Shown: one piece after another, positions 50,521-62,403 of the stretch
Position numbering within the stretch: position 1 is the stretch's first letter
Layout of the letters: the number at the start of each line of letters is the position of its first letter
Source: Arcuatula senhousia
Lineage: Eukaryota > Mollusca > Bivalvia > Mytilida > Mytilidae
Assembly (NCBI GenBank): GCA_963971305.1
Contig: OZ020313.1
Span: 19,913,260-19,977,259 of the forward strand
Direction of reading: 5' to 3'
DNA: 64,000 bases
Notes under the pieces: model-generated
Told to the model about the DNA's origin: nothing
The model's input: the letters and a program-made list of their open reading frames with translations, nothing else
Databases searched by the model: none
Program-made: the position numbers and the translations under genes

Positions 50521-51427
50521 GTAAAAATAGAGAAAATGCAGAAAGGAGACATTGTAGATACACAATGTAGACAAAAATGAACGACAGATAAAACAACTCA
50601 ACCGCGTCTAGCCAGTCGCAATTTCATCAATCAAAGCGCTAAAGCGTTTAAAGGCAAGCGAAATATATAAGAACTATAATAGATTTATTCTCTGTTAAAG
50701 TATATTGTTCAAAATGTTTGCGAATTATTAATTTTGGTGAGCGAAGAAAGGATCGTCATGCAGATGCCCTCATATTTAAAGTTAGTGAACACACAAGACA
50801 GATATCGTGTAAAAACGGTATCGATTGAAACACCCCTTCGATTAAAATGCACTCGTCCCAATGATGTGTATTTTGTACTGATTTTATGAATGGTGAAGCT
50901 AGAATCTGAATCCATGCATTGACCAATCAAATGAGAGAAATATTTATACGAACCAATCAAGTAATAGATGAATACATAATGTATATTATATCGCCTTTAA
51001 CTAAAAAGTTCGTCATGAAAGATGCAAAGGAATAAATAAAACTTGTGCCCGTCATATAAAATGCCAATAAAAATTGAGATTTATATAAGTGTATATCATG
51101 TTAACAAATATTGAAAAGTAATATAGAAAATAAAGCATTTTATTCCAGTCTGGATGCAGGAAAATCACTCCGTCTAGACAGAAAAAAAACGCGAAAATCA
51201 TCACTACTCTATAGACTCCATAAGGCTTCGCTGGCGCTTGCCTAAAAACGGGGGGAAAGTGTGAAACGGAGAAGAAAAGAGTTTCTGCTTGTTGCAAGAA
51301 GCACCTTAACGGTAATAAAATAGCCGTGTTGCAGTTACCCCACCCCCCAATGTACATTTAAGTCACATCTCATTTATGTTCATTTTTTTTTAAATTAAAG
51401 ACGATATTAAACTAGTAAAAATATGTA

Positions 51428-51433
51428 TTTATT
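51428..51433 (-). promoter_or_regulatory. Poly(A) signal of C1q gene 2
   Basis: AATAAA on the minus strand, 7 bases after the stop codon. Confidence 0.6.
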
Positions 51434-51440
51434 TGAAGTT

Positions 51441-51886
51441 TTATCCAATAAGCCAACCAGCAAATGTTGATCGTCGCCATGCATCACCATATATAACCCC
51501 ACTTTGACTACATGCGCCGTCTATCGCGGTACGGACTAAAACCGTGTCACCTTGGTTAACATGTACCACGACAATCGAGGATCCCTTCTGACGCACATCT
51601 AAGGTTCCGGAATAACTATACACATGTCCGTAAATGACATCATTGATAATTAAGTCTGTGCACACTTCACCATTACCCCTTACAGCCAGAGTATAGGTAA
51701 AGACGTATATTCCAGAACGTGGAACAACAAAAGTCCCCGCGTGTTTATTGTATCCATTTCCTTCATTTATCTGGACGGCATCAAAAATCAAAATATGATG
51801 ATCCACCAAGTGACCCTCGTTCTTTGACATGTAGGCGCTAAATGCAATAACCGGCGATCTTGGTATTTCGGTAGTGGCTACTGGAA
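51441..51886 (-). CDS. C1q-domain protein gene 2, exon 2 (C1q domain)
   Basis: Acceptor TTATTTAAG| opens an exon of 148 codons including TAA. It begins VPVATTEIPRSPVIAFSAYM and covers residues about 161-308 of the protein. C1q landmarks are the Q-I-N-E-G-N-G-Y block, the H-A-G-T-F-V-V-P-R-S-G-I-Y-V-F segment and the closing RRSTFAGWLIG. It is closely related to gene 3 exon 2, from which it differs mainly at surface-type positions. A poly(A) signal follows at 51428-51433. Confidence 0.93.
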
Positions 51887-52505
51887 CTTAAATAAAAACA
51901 ATTAATAGATAGTTGCTTATTATGAATGAATATCTCAAAAGTTATTGCTTTCGATCAACATAAACTTGATTTTCATTTACTGCCTGTAATGTACTTTTTG
52001 TACAGGCTATATACTACGGAAATGCATGAATCCGCTTGCGCAAAACGGTTTTATATTATAATGACTCTGCTGCTGAATTTTTTTCTATACCGCTCCCATA
52101 AATTGCGAATGAAAATATCATTAACCCTAACATTGAAACATATGCATTTGAAAACTGCAATTTTCGCGGGAAATTAACAAAGACATATAGGAAAAACGCA
52201 ACTTGCACACCTTTTTCTTTTACTTTTTTGACACAAAATTGGACTTGCGATATCCAAAATTTGACCAAAAACTAACATAATATTCCTTGGAAAATTTGCG
52301 ATGCAATGAGGTAAAATAAAGGATATGTACCGGAGTTCGTTTTTAAGATACGGTTTCGTCAACATTGCCTGTACGTAAAAATAGCAATATAATCTAACTA
52401 AAATTGACGTCGAGTTTTACAACGTTCTGACAGATTTTTCAGTGTACAGGTAAATTTTATCGGTAACGTCGTTTTTAACGTAACGTCCCACCTTAAATGA
52501 GTTAC

Positions 52506-52986
52506 CAAGAAGACGTTTTTCGACATTTCCCTCGCCATAATTCAACCTTGGTTCGTCGTTAACCTGTTCCATTTTTGTCGTGTTTTTCGTTGTGCGGTTC
52601 ATATCAATTTTGTTTGGTACGGCTTGTTGCTCGGCTTTACCATTGGTTTTGGAAAAGTCCATGTCCATTATAATAGTTTTAAGTTCATCAAGTTGAAGCT
52701 GCTGTGATTTAATTATATTTCTCTGGTCGACAAGCTCCTCCTGCTGTTGGCGATTATTGGTTGTCAATTGCTTTACCTGGTTTTCCAAAGATCCTACCTT
52801 GTCTGTCAAAGTATTGAACCGGTCTGAATATTTCGATTCCAGCTGCGCTTCCATTGAATCAAAATTTTCCTCAAAATGTTTAAAAACTTCCTTTATTTCC
52901 TCCGAATAGTTCATCAAAGTTTCTTCTTGAGCATGAACACTAAAAATGAATAACAAAGCAACAAGGAAGTCCACATTTGGTGCCAT
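52506..52986 (-). CDS. C1q-domain protein gene 2, exon 1 (signal peptide and coiled coil)
   Basis: ATG at 52986 starts MAPNVDFLVALLFIFSVHA, a signal peptide with probable cleavage after VHA. Residues about 25-125 form a coiled coil rich in Glu, Gln and Leu at heptad positions (DKVGSLENQVKQLTTNNRQQ). A Thr/Asn-rich linker with the sequon NRT follows, then EKRLL. The donor CTTCTTG|GTAACT leaves one G that joins TT of exon 2 to make Val, giving a 308-residue protein. The frame reads on past the donor to a stop at 52417, but the donor is conserved in all three sister genes. The secreted, oligomeric C1q-domain layout suggests a humoral recognition lectin; no collagen repeat is present. Confidence 0.92.
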
Positions 52987-53639
52987 TTTGCAAAGAGTTT
53001 ACCTGATAAGTTTGCTTATCGTGAAAGTATGACCGACAACTACATGTAGTAGAACATATTATTATCGGCATGTATTAAAAGACCACTGTCACTGATTGTG
53101 TTCTTAATACATTGTAATTTGCTAGTGCAGTAAAACAGATGTGCTTAACCCACGTCGCCGGAGGCAGGTCTAGAAGTCAGGTGACTCCACCCGTCCGTCG
53201 CACTTTCGGATGCCAGTCCTATGTAATCTGAATTCAAAAGTTAAAGTGAGCATGAATATGTCGTTTTAGTTTCCTTCCTTCTACGTGTTCTAGGTTAAAA
53301 ATTCATGAAAGCGATGGGAATTTTTGTATACAATTCATTTCCGATGATAGCAGTTATACATGTTACATTCACATCGGTTTTGTTAAATATTCTCTTTTAC
53401 TAAAACAATAACAATCACTATGAGTTCATTATCGGCAGTTTGCAGATGGTTTTTCTTTTCTTTAATTTACCTTTGTCATTAGTACTTTTTCATCTTTATA
53501 AACTAGTACATGACTAATTTCCAATTTCTTGTTATTTATTCAGTTTTTCTTTTCATTCATGTTTTGTCTATTTCAATATTTTTCTTGTATTGATGGAGTT
53601 TCTGAAGGTACTAAATGATGATAGAACAAGCATTTCAAA

Positions 53640-53745
53640 GGGAAATAATGGTGGTTTAAACCAGGTATTATTATATGCCGAAACACTTCCTCGGGCTCTT
53701 CCACTGCGATCTACGGATCCGGTAGTAAAACAACAAGTGTGGCCA
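53640..53745. repeat. Fragment of the TIR-type dispersed repeat
   Basis: ggtggtttaaaccaggt and ctcttccactgcgatct match the family at 57046-57140 in reverse layout. Partial and diverged. Confidence 0.45.
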
Positions 53746-53814
53746 CTAAAAGTATGTCTCTCCTGCCGGCACCATCACTAAAATCAACTACCTAAGCTTT
53801 CATTTCTTGATATA

Positions 53815-54714
53815 AACACAAAAAGTGTATGTATACCTAATAACAGATGCCTAGTTACCGTATTATACTATTCAAGCAATCCATTGTCCACACAAGTATT
53901 ACAAAAAATTTTCAGTCTGAAAAAAAGACCTAAGTTCACAGAGTCACTGAAGCGTAAAAATGGGGTCATGGTCACATGGCATGGTGACAGTTGCATTGTC
54001 CGTAACCGCAACTGTCTGTTTACCCAATATCAGATGCCTAGCTATTATAACTTTCCAGCAATTCATCATCCACATAAGTCTTACAAAAAAGTTTTTCAGC
54101 CTGAAAAAGACCTAAGTTCACAGAGTCACTAGAGCGTGAAAATGGGGTCAGGGTCACGCAGCATGGTAACAATTGCGTAGACCATAACCTAAACTGTCTG
54201 TATACCTAATATCAGATGCCTAGCTAATATACTTTTCCAGCAATTCATTGTCCACAAAAGTCTTACAAAAAAGTTTAAGGCCTGAAAAAAGACCTAAGTT
54301 CACAGAGTCACTGGAGCGTGAAAATGGGGTCAGGGTTACACGACATGGTGACAGTTGCGTAGACCATAACCTGAACTGTCTGTATACCAAATACCAGATG
54401 CCTAGCTAATATACTTTTCCAGCAATTCATCGTCCACAAAAGTCTTACAAAAAAGTTTACGGCCTGAAAAAAGACCTAAGTTCACAGAGTCACTGGAGCG
54501 TGAAAATGGGGTCAGGGTCACACGGCATGGTGACAGTTGCGTAGACCATAACCTGAACTGTCTGTATACCAAATATCAGATGCCTAGCTATTATACTTTT
54601 CAAGCAATTCATTGTCCACAAAAGTCTTACAAAAAAGTTTACGCCGCCGCCGTCGCCGCCGCCGGAAAGTAATACCTATTTCTCGCCTTCCGCGACTATT
54701 AGTCGCAGGCGAGA
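53815..54714 (+). mobile_element. Tandem-core hairpin element C
   Basis: About 4.5 units of a 181-bp repeat, marked by cagatgcctag near 53846, 54028, 54212, 54393 and 54571, run to about 54640. A GC-only triplet run (gccgccgccgtcgccgcc) at 54641-54666 follows, then a hairpin at 54681-54714 (tctcgcc ... ggcgaga with inner gcgac/gtcgc). This is the same order of parts as elements A and B but with unrelated sequence. It lies upstream of C1q gene 2 and downstream of gene 3. Confidence 0.8.
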
Positions 54715-54784
54715 CAAAAAACAACACGGTTGTGATATATAATGTAGATAGTGGGGGCCATTTTAGAATGTACAATAGGTTTGA

Positions 54785-54965
54785 CACTTAAAAATGCATG
54801 TACCAAGTCAGGACCATTGTGGTCTTTACTTGTTCCTGAATGTCTTCTCCTTTATTTGTCTTTTTTTTCCTTTGACATTGATATTATTTATTCAAGTTCG
54901 TTAATTTTGTTACAACATTTATTTGACAAAAGAACTGACAGTTATTTTAGGCGTAGAGAGAGTTA
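54785..54965 (+). repeat. TIR-type dispersed repeat (copy)
   Basis: gcatgtaccaagtcaggacc, gaatgtcttctcctttat and ttcaagttcgttaattttgt place it in the family of 34008-34195. Confidence 0.55.
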
Positions 54966-55499
54966 AGAAATACTAAAGAAAAACAAAAGATAAAAAACAA
55001 ACTATAGATACACAATGCAGACAAAAGCGAAGAACAAATAAAATACAAATAGACACAACTTAATCGTGTCTAACCAGTCGAAATCGCACCAAAACTAATA
55101 CGCTCCCGATGGGAGCGATAATGGTTGAAATGTCAATAATTTAGTTATACTATGAGCTGAATTTTCCTTCAACGTCCGGTTTATCACGCTTGTTTTCCCG
55201 AACTTTCGGCGTCTTTTAACGCTTTTTTCTTTGAAAATTTTAGACGTCATTAAACGCACGCGGAACCCACAAGAAAAGCAAAATTAATAAAATGCATTGT
55301 AACTTCGGGAGCGTCACAGGCATAACCTGTCTCATATTAAAAGTTAATACAGACAGGAAAAAAGTTAACAGTACTAATGTATCCATGTTGCAGTTAAAAC
55401 TGAAAGAAACGACGGTGTACAAATATTCCGAAACTTGTTATTTTATATTTATTTTTTTTAATTCAAGGTTGATATATTAAACTAGTAAAAAAATGTACA

Positions 55500-55505
55500 T
55501 TTATT
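55500..55505 (-). promoter_or_regulatory. Poly(A) signal of C1q gene 3
   Basis: AATAAA on the minus strand, 13 bases after the stop; another AATAAA overlaps the stop at 55515-55520. Confidence 0.55.
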
Positions 55506-55518
55506 GCAGTATCATTTA

Positions 55519-55964
55519 TTATCCGATAATCCAACCAGCAAAAGTTGATCTCCGCCATGTGTCGCCGTATATCTGCCCGGTTTGACCACATTTACCGTCT
55601 ATTGCAGTTCGGACTAACACCTGGTCTCCTTGGTTTACATGTACCACGACAATAGAAGATCCCGTCTGGCGAACATTTAGGCTTCCGGTATAGCTGTACG
55701 CATGTCCATAAATGGCATCATTAATAACCAAGTCTGTGCACACTTCACCATTACTGTTGATTACCAGGGTATATGTAAAGACATATATCCCAGAACGTGG
55801 CACAACAAAAGTTCCCGCGTGTTTCAAATAACCATTGCCTTCATTTATTTGTACGGTATCGAAAATCAAAATATGGTGGTCAACCACATGAGATTCGGTC
55901 TTCGACATGTAGGCACTAAATGCAATAACTGGCGGCCTAGGTATTTCGGTAGTGGCTGCTGGAA
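55519..55964 (-). CDS. C1q-domain protein gene 3, exon 2 (C1q domain)
   Basis: Acceptor TTTTAAG| opens 148 codons including TAA, starting VPAATTEIPRPPVIAFSAYM. The domain has the same landmarks as gene 2 (Q-I-N-E-G-N-G-Y, T-F-V-V-P-R-S-G-I-Y-V-F, terminal RRSTFAGWIIG). The two Cys of the cluster are kept (VCTDLV, GKCGQ). The stop codon overlaps one AATAAA, and a second lies at 55500-55505. Confidence 0.93.
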
Positions 55965-56456
55965 CTTAAAATAAACATTTTTAATTGTCTATCACTCACA
56001 AAAGATCATGTTATCTAACTTTATTTTTCTGTATTTAATTTACTGCCTGTGTTACTGACATACATTATTATGGTCAAACTTAAAGATATGTTGTGTTTAA
56101 AATAACTAGATGCTTCTGAAAAACTACATGCCTTACTCATATATTGTATATGGTAAATGGATAATACTAGTATCTGTTTAGTTTATGTTCCTTCTCCCAT
56201 TTTCAAGGTCTCCAGGGTGTGTAAATCGGTACCGCTTTTTGTCTCTCATACGTAAGTTCAGGAAGAAGCAATGGTGACAATGGGGCATACGAATATTAAA
56301 AGTCTGCGTTTTAATATTGTCTAAGGTCTGATTTGTAGATATATAAAATTATTAAATTTAATAACTATGAACAGTGTTTTTAGTCTTTGAAAAAAGATGC
56401 ATTTCTAAAGTAATTTTTATCTTTAAGCCTTTAAGAATTATTTTAAAACGAATTAC

Positions 56457-56853
56457 CAAGAAGTCGCTTGACAACATTTCCTTCGCTATTACGTGGTCCA
56501 TCGTCACTCTTGTTCATCTTGGTCGTGTTATTGTTTACGCGAATAAAGTTCATTTCACTGTTGTTAGGCTCTGCGAGTGGTTCGGTTTTGCCGGTTGTTT
56601 CGGAAACGTTCATATCCATCAGAAGAGACTTTAATTCATCAAGCTGTGATTGTTGGAATTGTATTGTATTTTCCAAAGATGCTACCTTGCTTGTCAATTT
56701 ATGAAACCGGTCTGAATATTCTAATTCCAGTTGCTCTTTCAGTGAATTGAATTTGTCCTCAAAATGTTTAAAAACGTCCATTTCTTCCTTCGGATAGTTT
56801 GCGGCATTTACACTGAATAACAAAGAAACAAGAAAGACCACACACAGTGCCAT
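56457..56853 (-). CDS. C1q-domain protein gene 3, exon 1 (signal peptide and coiled coil)
   Basis: ATG at 56853 gives MALCVVFLVSLLFSVNA, a signal peptide with probable cleavage after VNA. Residues about 22-80 are a coiled coil (SDRFHKLTSKVASLENTIQF), about 30 residues shorter than in gene 2, followed by a Asn/Thr-rich linker with sequons (NVS, NNT) and VKRLL. Donor CTTCTTG|GTAATT matches the sister genes; the splice makes a 280-residue protein with the exon at 55964. It is the most upstream member of the cluster seen here. Confidence 0.92.
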
Positions 56854-57045
56854 CTTGAATGAATTCGTCCAAGTTCACATGAAAGCAAAACCACTACCTG
56901 TATAGATACATGAAGAAGCTCAAATTCTTATCTACATGGTCCTACATGTAAATAAAGGTAACAACAAAACTACCGAACTTGAATGATCAATCTCATAGTC
57001 CAGAGAAAATGACAAAAACAAATCAGTCATCCCGGAGAATTGGTG

Positions 57046-57140
57046 GATCGCAATGGTCCTGACTTGGTACAGGCATTTCAAACGAAATGGTGGGTTAAAC
57101 CAGGTTTTATGGCACCAAACCTCCCTCTTCCATTGCGATC
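57046..57140 (-). mobile_element. Short MITE with 11-bp terminal inverted repeats
   Basis: Bounded by gatcgcaatgg (57046-57056) and ccattgcgatc (57130-57140), exact inverted repeats. The interior has accaggttttatggcacc and gcatttcaaacg and matches 34008-34110 and 6130-6240 in reverse. Confidence 0.7.
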
Positions 57141-57149
57141 TTAGGATCC

Positions 57150-58180
57150 AGTAATGACCATAGAACACAACATAGTTGTGAGACACAATAGGGATATTGA
57201 GGTGATCATCCCAGTACAGCAGACCAGTCAAACACTAATTAAAACAATTAATCACCGTATCTTTTAACTCAACTTTGAACTTTTCTACTAGTGGCTGAAA
57301 ACGAAGAAAGGTTTTTTTAGGGATCGTATGTTAAGTAGTGAAAGACTTTTGTGACATTCTAGGATTAGATCGATTATTCATAGAGTTCGACTGTCCTATG
57401 CTACTTTGACACTTTCTTGTTATTCTGTTTTGCAAGTCTGAACTTTTTTCAGTTCAGATACCGTTATTTTTTTAAACAATCTCTGTCATTATCGAGAACG
57501 ATATATTCTGAAGCACTAAGAATTCCCTGTTACAAAACGAACTGTTACGCCCATTTTGCAAATTTAAAAAAGTAGTTTCAAATTCAAATTTGTTCACTTT
57601 TACCCGCGACATAACTGTATAAATTTAAATGATGTTTAAGGACATTAATGTTTGTGTCGATTGTATACCCCCTTCCACTTCCTTTGATAGCGACAAAACA
57701 CTTGACACCAGTTACCTTAAACAAAACAAACATATAAGCATATTTTAGCAATTAACCTCCCAAATATGTACAGCTGAGCAGTGCAATAATGATGTAGTTT
57801 ATACCCTAACACGGCAGATAAGGCAAAAGCAGTTGTTATCAAGATTAAATTGCCAAACACAATTTCTCTGGTGCAAATTTTGCTCTCAAACTCTTCACAG
57901 TTTTGTCAAACGTAATCCTCTGTCTTGCTTTGTTTGTTTATAGTTCTGAGTGATGGATTTTAGATTTATGGTTCTGTTTGAGGAAATCAAAGGATATAAT
58001 GATTCGAGGCGATTACGAGGATTTATAGATGGATACACAAAGTCATTCCTATTCTTGTTTCTTCTTTTATCTGAAATTTTTGTGTTTTATTTTTGGAGAA
58101 GAGGAAGCATTTGGACATCACGAACAAAGTACTATGTAATTAAAAAATACAAAATACCAAAGCTGATGGTAAAAACCCTT
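57150..58180. other. Intergenic, no gene recognised
   Basis: AT-rich. A plus-strand frame at 57950-58213 (MMDFRFMVLFEEIKGYND) includes a hydrophobic stretch but no recognised family; it is too weak to call a gene. Confidence 0.45.
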
Positions 58181-58189
58181 TATGGTAAA

Positions 58190-58725
58190 TTTGTATATGC
58201 ATATGTCGAGTAATTCCCTATATCTTCGGTAGCAATTACTAGAAATTGATTTAAAACATCGGAAGAAAATTTCGAAGAATTAACTTGCAACTGAAAAACA
58301 AAATATCCAAAATTACATATATCAAACCAAAAGCAAATTATTTTAAATCTGATGGTGAAATCCAAACTTAAGGTATTTTAAGTTATTCTGGAAAGATATA
58401 CGCATATTTAGAGTAGTTCCCCGTGTCGGCAGCATTTAAAATTTATTCAAAACATTAAAAGAAGATTTTAAAGAATTGACTTGTAACTGTAAAACGTAAG
58501 GCGAATTCACAGATATCCAAAATAACATACATCAAACCACAAGTAAAATCTTTGTGAAACCCAAAGGTTGCTTAAGTTATGCTGGAAAGATACATGCATT
58601 TTTCGATAAGTACCCACGCTTTAATTGAAAATTTTTTTAAAGATATTACTAGTAACTGAAAAAAATATATAACGTAAATTCACCGATTTCCAAAATTACA
58701 GATATCAAACCACAAAGTCTTAGTA
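58190..58725 (+). repeat. Three diverged tandem units of about 185 bp
   Basis: The motifs (t/a)acaacatc/ttaaaacatt, gaagaatt(a/g)act(t)g(c/t)aactg, atccaaaat(t/a)aca(t) and atcaaaccac recur in order around 58190-58370, 58380-58560 and 58570-58725, each separated by a tta(t)gctggaaagata-type block. Confidence 0.6.
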
Positions 58726-59268
58726 GTCACATGTCTACCCGCATCAGTCATTTGATTTTGTCGCGAGCCATAATTTTAAAGATTAAGATAGACAAACATT
58801 TGAACTTATCTATCCATTTTAATTTTAAGTTGAAACAATGATTTATCAAAGAGAAGTTGGTATCAAAGGAGCAAAAGGGCATTAGGGTTGACACACGTAC
58901 TAAATAAATGATGAGCTCTGTTTACACACCCCCTTCTCTATATTATCAGAAGCTAGTCTATCCTATGACAACTTTTACCCATGTCTAGAACGTCATTTGA
59001 ATCTGAACTGATATCAAATATTGTTTTAGAATAGATGAGAGGTGTTTCTTTATACCAATTAATTATTGAAATTTAATACGACCTTAAGAAATGTTTGGCA
59101 TATTCGTATTTGTATTTTTTTTTATTCGGGGATGGAGGAGTCGCCTAAATCTACATCCCCACTCTTTGATTTACAATCTTTTAAAATGTTGTTACTTTAG
59201 GAATATGATAACTATGAATTTAAAGTAGAATAACATAAAAAAACATATATCAGAAAAATAGTACTACT

Positions 59269-59395
59269 GATTGATTCCAATCTAATTAAAATAAGATCAC
59301 ACGCCTCCCCCTTTTTTCTATTGTCGGCTCGGTGGACCGACAATAGAAAAAAGGGGGAGGCGGGTGATCTTATTTTAATTAGATTGGATTGATTC
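59269..59395. mobile_element. Near-perfect palindromic element with 9-bp flanking direct repeats
   Basis: Arms 59277-59327 and 59337-59387 are 51 bases each with a single mismatch, around a 9-base loop (ctcggtgga). The nonamer gattgattc flanks the hairpin directly at 59269-59277 and 59387-59395, sharing one base with each arm, as a target-site duplication would. No coding content. Confidence 0.8.
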
Positions 59396-59758
59396 TTTGC
59401 GCTAAAATGAAACATTGTTTCACCTGCACTACCTCTGAATTAAAATCTGTGGCGATCCGTGGTCTTTGATTTCTATAAAATTATGGAAGAATCATTGGAA
59501 ATGGACTCTTTCTTTCATCTTGGCAATAGTCCTTTCTCATCAAATATTCAAGAAGGCGAGGCTTATATCGAAAACGAAGCTAAGCTCAGTACTATCTAGA
59601 AGCAAAGTTTTTGTTTTGTTTTGTATCTAGTAACTAAAGTTAAAACCGCACAGGTATTGAAAAAAGTAGATGACAATAGTAAAGATAGTAGATACTCGGT
59701 TAGGATTAGGCTGTTGTCAGCTGTTTTCTCCTATTGTCCCTTTTTTCAGTTGTGCAAA

Positions 59759-60680
59759 GGCAATTTTTGTTAAAAAAAATTGCGGACGTATAATGGCATG
59801 ATGCATTCGTCGTCGTCGTCGTCGTCGTCGGTGTCGTCGTCTGTGTGGTCGTCGGTGTTGTTTACATTTCTGTTAACTTTGGTGTATGAACATTACCTTC
59901 AGTTTTACTTAACCAATCAGTATGAAATATGAAAGTTTACAGTGATGTTTTTACCATATATGATGCACGAGAGCGAATTTTGCGATCCCCCTTTCCTCGT
60001 TAAGAAATTAAGGGCCCAAAAGGGGCCAAAAGTGCTACCTTTTTTTTGTTTCCACCAATAAACCAATAACTTCTGTTCTGGTTAACCAAATGCAGTGAAA
60101 CTTTTAATATTTCATACCATAAAAAGATGAATGGGATTGATTTGGAGGGTCCCATCTTTATTTGTTGAGATATAAGGGGCCCAAAAGGGACAAAAAATCA
60201 GTTATTTATAACTTTGGTTCTAGTTGGCCAGTTGCTATGAAATGTAACAACATTAAACCATAGTCGGGATTTATTTTTGGGGTTCTCCTTTTTCCATTTA
60301 AAATAATTAAGGGACCCCCAAAAAGTTAAAAAATAAAACTTTTTTTAACTAGTAATTTCTGATTAGATTTTGATTTTTTTTTCAAATTCATTCTTGTCAA
60401 GCAGTTGATACAAAATGGAGGATCTATAAGTAGCGCCCCTTTTCCATTTTGAAATTAGGGACCAAACCCGGGGGACCAAAAGGGGACAAAATCAAAACTT
60501 TATTTTATTGTCCGATTTCAAATTGTTATTTTTATCCTAAGTAGTGGATTTACTAAATTGAGGATAAACTTTGTGACACTACCAGCCCTATTGCCCTTGG
60601 GGCCAAAAGGGACAAAAAATGAAAGGTAGTAAATAACCTTAATTAGGGGCCAAAAGGGGTTATACTTTTATAACTGTAAT
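59759..60680 (+). mobile_element. Tandem-core hairpin element D
   Basis: Starts with a small AT hairpin (ggcaattttt ... aaaaattgc, 59759-59783), then a (GTC)n run at 59808-59840, a unique segment, and about five or six diverged units marked by aaggggccaaaaggg-type blocks (near 60010, 60175, 60305, 60465, 60598, 60645). Same modular order as elements A, B and C. Confidence 0.65.
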
Positions 60681-60689
60681 ATATCAGGG

Positions 60690-61890
60690 TATGCGTTTAA
60701 AAAACAAATTGTTGAATTCCTTGTGAAATGTGGTTGAAAAGTCCAACGAATGCTGCATGTGTCAAAAAAAATTTGTCAGGCCACCATGATCCCCAGAGCG
60801 ATTGACTATCCATATTAGGCCTTAAACGTACAGGGTTCGACATGTTGCTGTCGTTTCATGCTGCGCTCGGCAAAGCTTTTCATTTTAGACTGCCTTTAAT
60901 TTTCCGGCAGTGTAACCGATGACCAGTATTTCATTTTACTCCAATACCTACTTAAACTAGTAGTTTGAACTTAAAATTCTGATCGATGACTTTGGGGATA
61001 ACTCAGTTTAAATTCATTTACATTATAAAAGGGTGATTCGATGTAAGAAAATTTCCAAGCGGAAGCATATATAGGAAAACCCATCTTTTGATGAAAAACA
61101 TGAAGTAGATTTATTTTTACTCTACATGATACATGAAAAGGACTCAGTTACAAGTAAGTAAACATGGCTATGTAAGGAATCCCTGATATAGAAATAGATA
61201 GAAAAGATGGAACGGGGAACTACCAAAATAATAACTTCCTTTCGTGTATAAATGATCTGAGTATGCATGACAAAAAACTTCAAATAAATAAAATGAATTT
61301 ATTCAAGAATTGACGTTCTTTCTTCCGTGTCTTGAGTAAAAAATTACGAAGACCTAATACATCTAATTATACTTTCTCCTGTAGCTTGTGCCTGGTAATG
61401 ACTGTGACACAAAATACTACATAAAGCATGCCCTTCTATAATATTAGTAAAACATTATATTTTCTTTCGTTTTGACATCAGAGACAAGATGAAATCAAAA
61501 CGGATGGATTGCGGTTAGCGGGCTAATGGGGGGGGATAATTCCTATATATGGATTTTTGCGGACGTGCGACTGGAAAGGGTCTACGTTTTCGGTATCTAT
61601 TAAGTTAAAAGTATATTATATTAAAAATTATTATATGGTATTATATATGAATAGTTGCATTTCTACAGAATTAACGCTGGTGTGAATCTCATATGGTGAA
61701 TCTCATATTTTGTCAGGACTTACTTGACTTATTCCACTTCGACCATGAGTGGACATAGTGTCCTATGCCTTTGTCTTTATCTTTGCCTCATTCTTCGTCA
61801 ATCTGATCTCCTTCAGTTCAGCAATTAATGTTACACCTACGCAAGGTTTTTTTGGCCTACCGCTGGGGTTTCTATCTAAGGCTTGTCTTG
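60690..61890. other. Intergenic, no feature recognised
   Basis: AT-rich spacer. The frame at 61749-61985 is partly antisense to the satellite-family repeat and is not considered a gene. Confidence 0.5.
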
Positions 61891-61899
61891 TAAAGGCAG

Positions 61900-62310
61900 A
61901 AACACACGATGAAATTAATTTCGTCTATTCAAGACTCAACAGAGGCGCTCTACCAAAAATATTGAAAATGCCAAACACTATATGAATATGAAGAGCATAG
62001 AACAATAAAACCAAAAATACCAAACTGGGGAACCAAATTATTACTAAGATGATCAACCTATGTCTGGGGTAGAAAGAACCTTAGGGTTTATACAATTTTG
62101 AAATTTAAACGGATAATTTAAAGCTTTGACGTGTTCTCCAACACAAATGTGTTGGTGCCATAGCGGATTAAAACTCCACCAGCAGCGCTAATCTTCACGG
62201 GTGTTCCAATTAAAAGGACAACAATTTGAAAGTTCCAGACAATAGATTTTGCTAAGCCTGACGCGCGTTTCGTCTATACAAGACTCATCAGAGGCGCTCT
62301 GTCAAAAATA
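61900..62310 (-). repeat. Satellite-family copy, minus strand, with repeated end
   Basis: Carries, reversed, the 358-bp family landmarks: aaattatttttggt... order, gacataggttg, ccttagggtt, aaagctttg. The terminal block cgtctat(t/a)caagactca(a/t)cagaggcgct appears twice, near 61921-61955 and 62270-62300, so slightly more than one unit is present. Confidence 0.7.
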
Positions 62311-62403
62311 TTGAAAAGGCCAAAAATGTATGAATATGAGTATGTATTGCACAATACAAACTGGGCAATATTTCATTCACATTGATATCAAATGATGGTC
62401 CAA

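Noticed and set aside
52417..52505. Extension of C1q gene 2 exon 1 to the stop at 52417
   Set aside because: The donor at 52506/52505 is conserved in all three genes and gives the right phase for the C1q exon.
57950..58213. 87-codon ORF with hydrophobic segment
   Set aside because: Phe-rich composition typical of AT-rich chance frames; no splice or family evidence.
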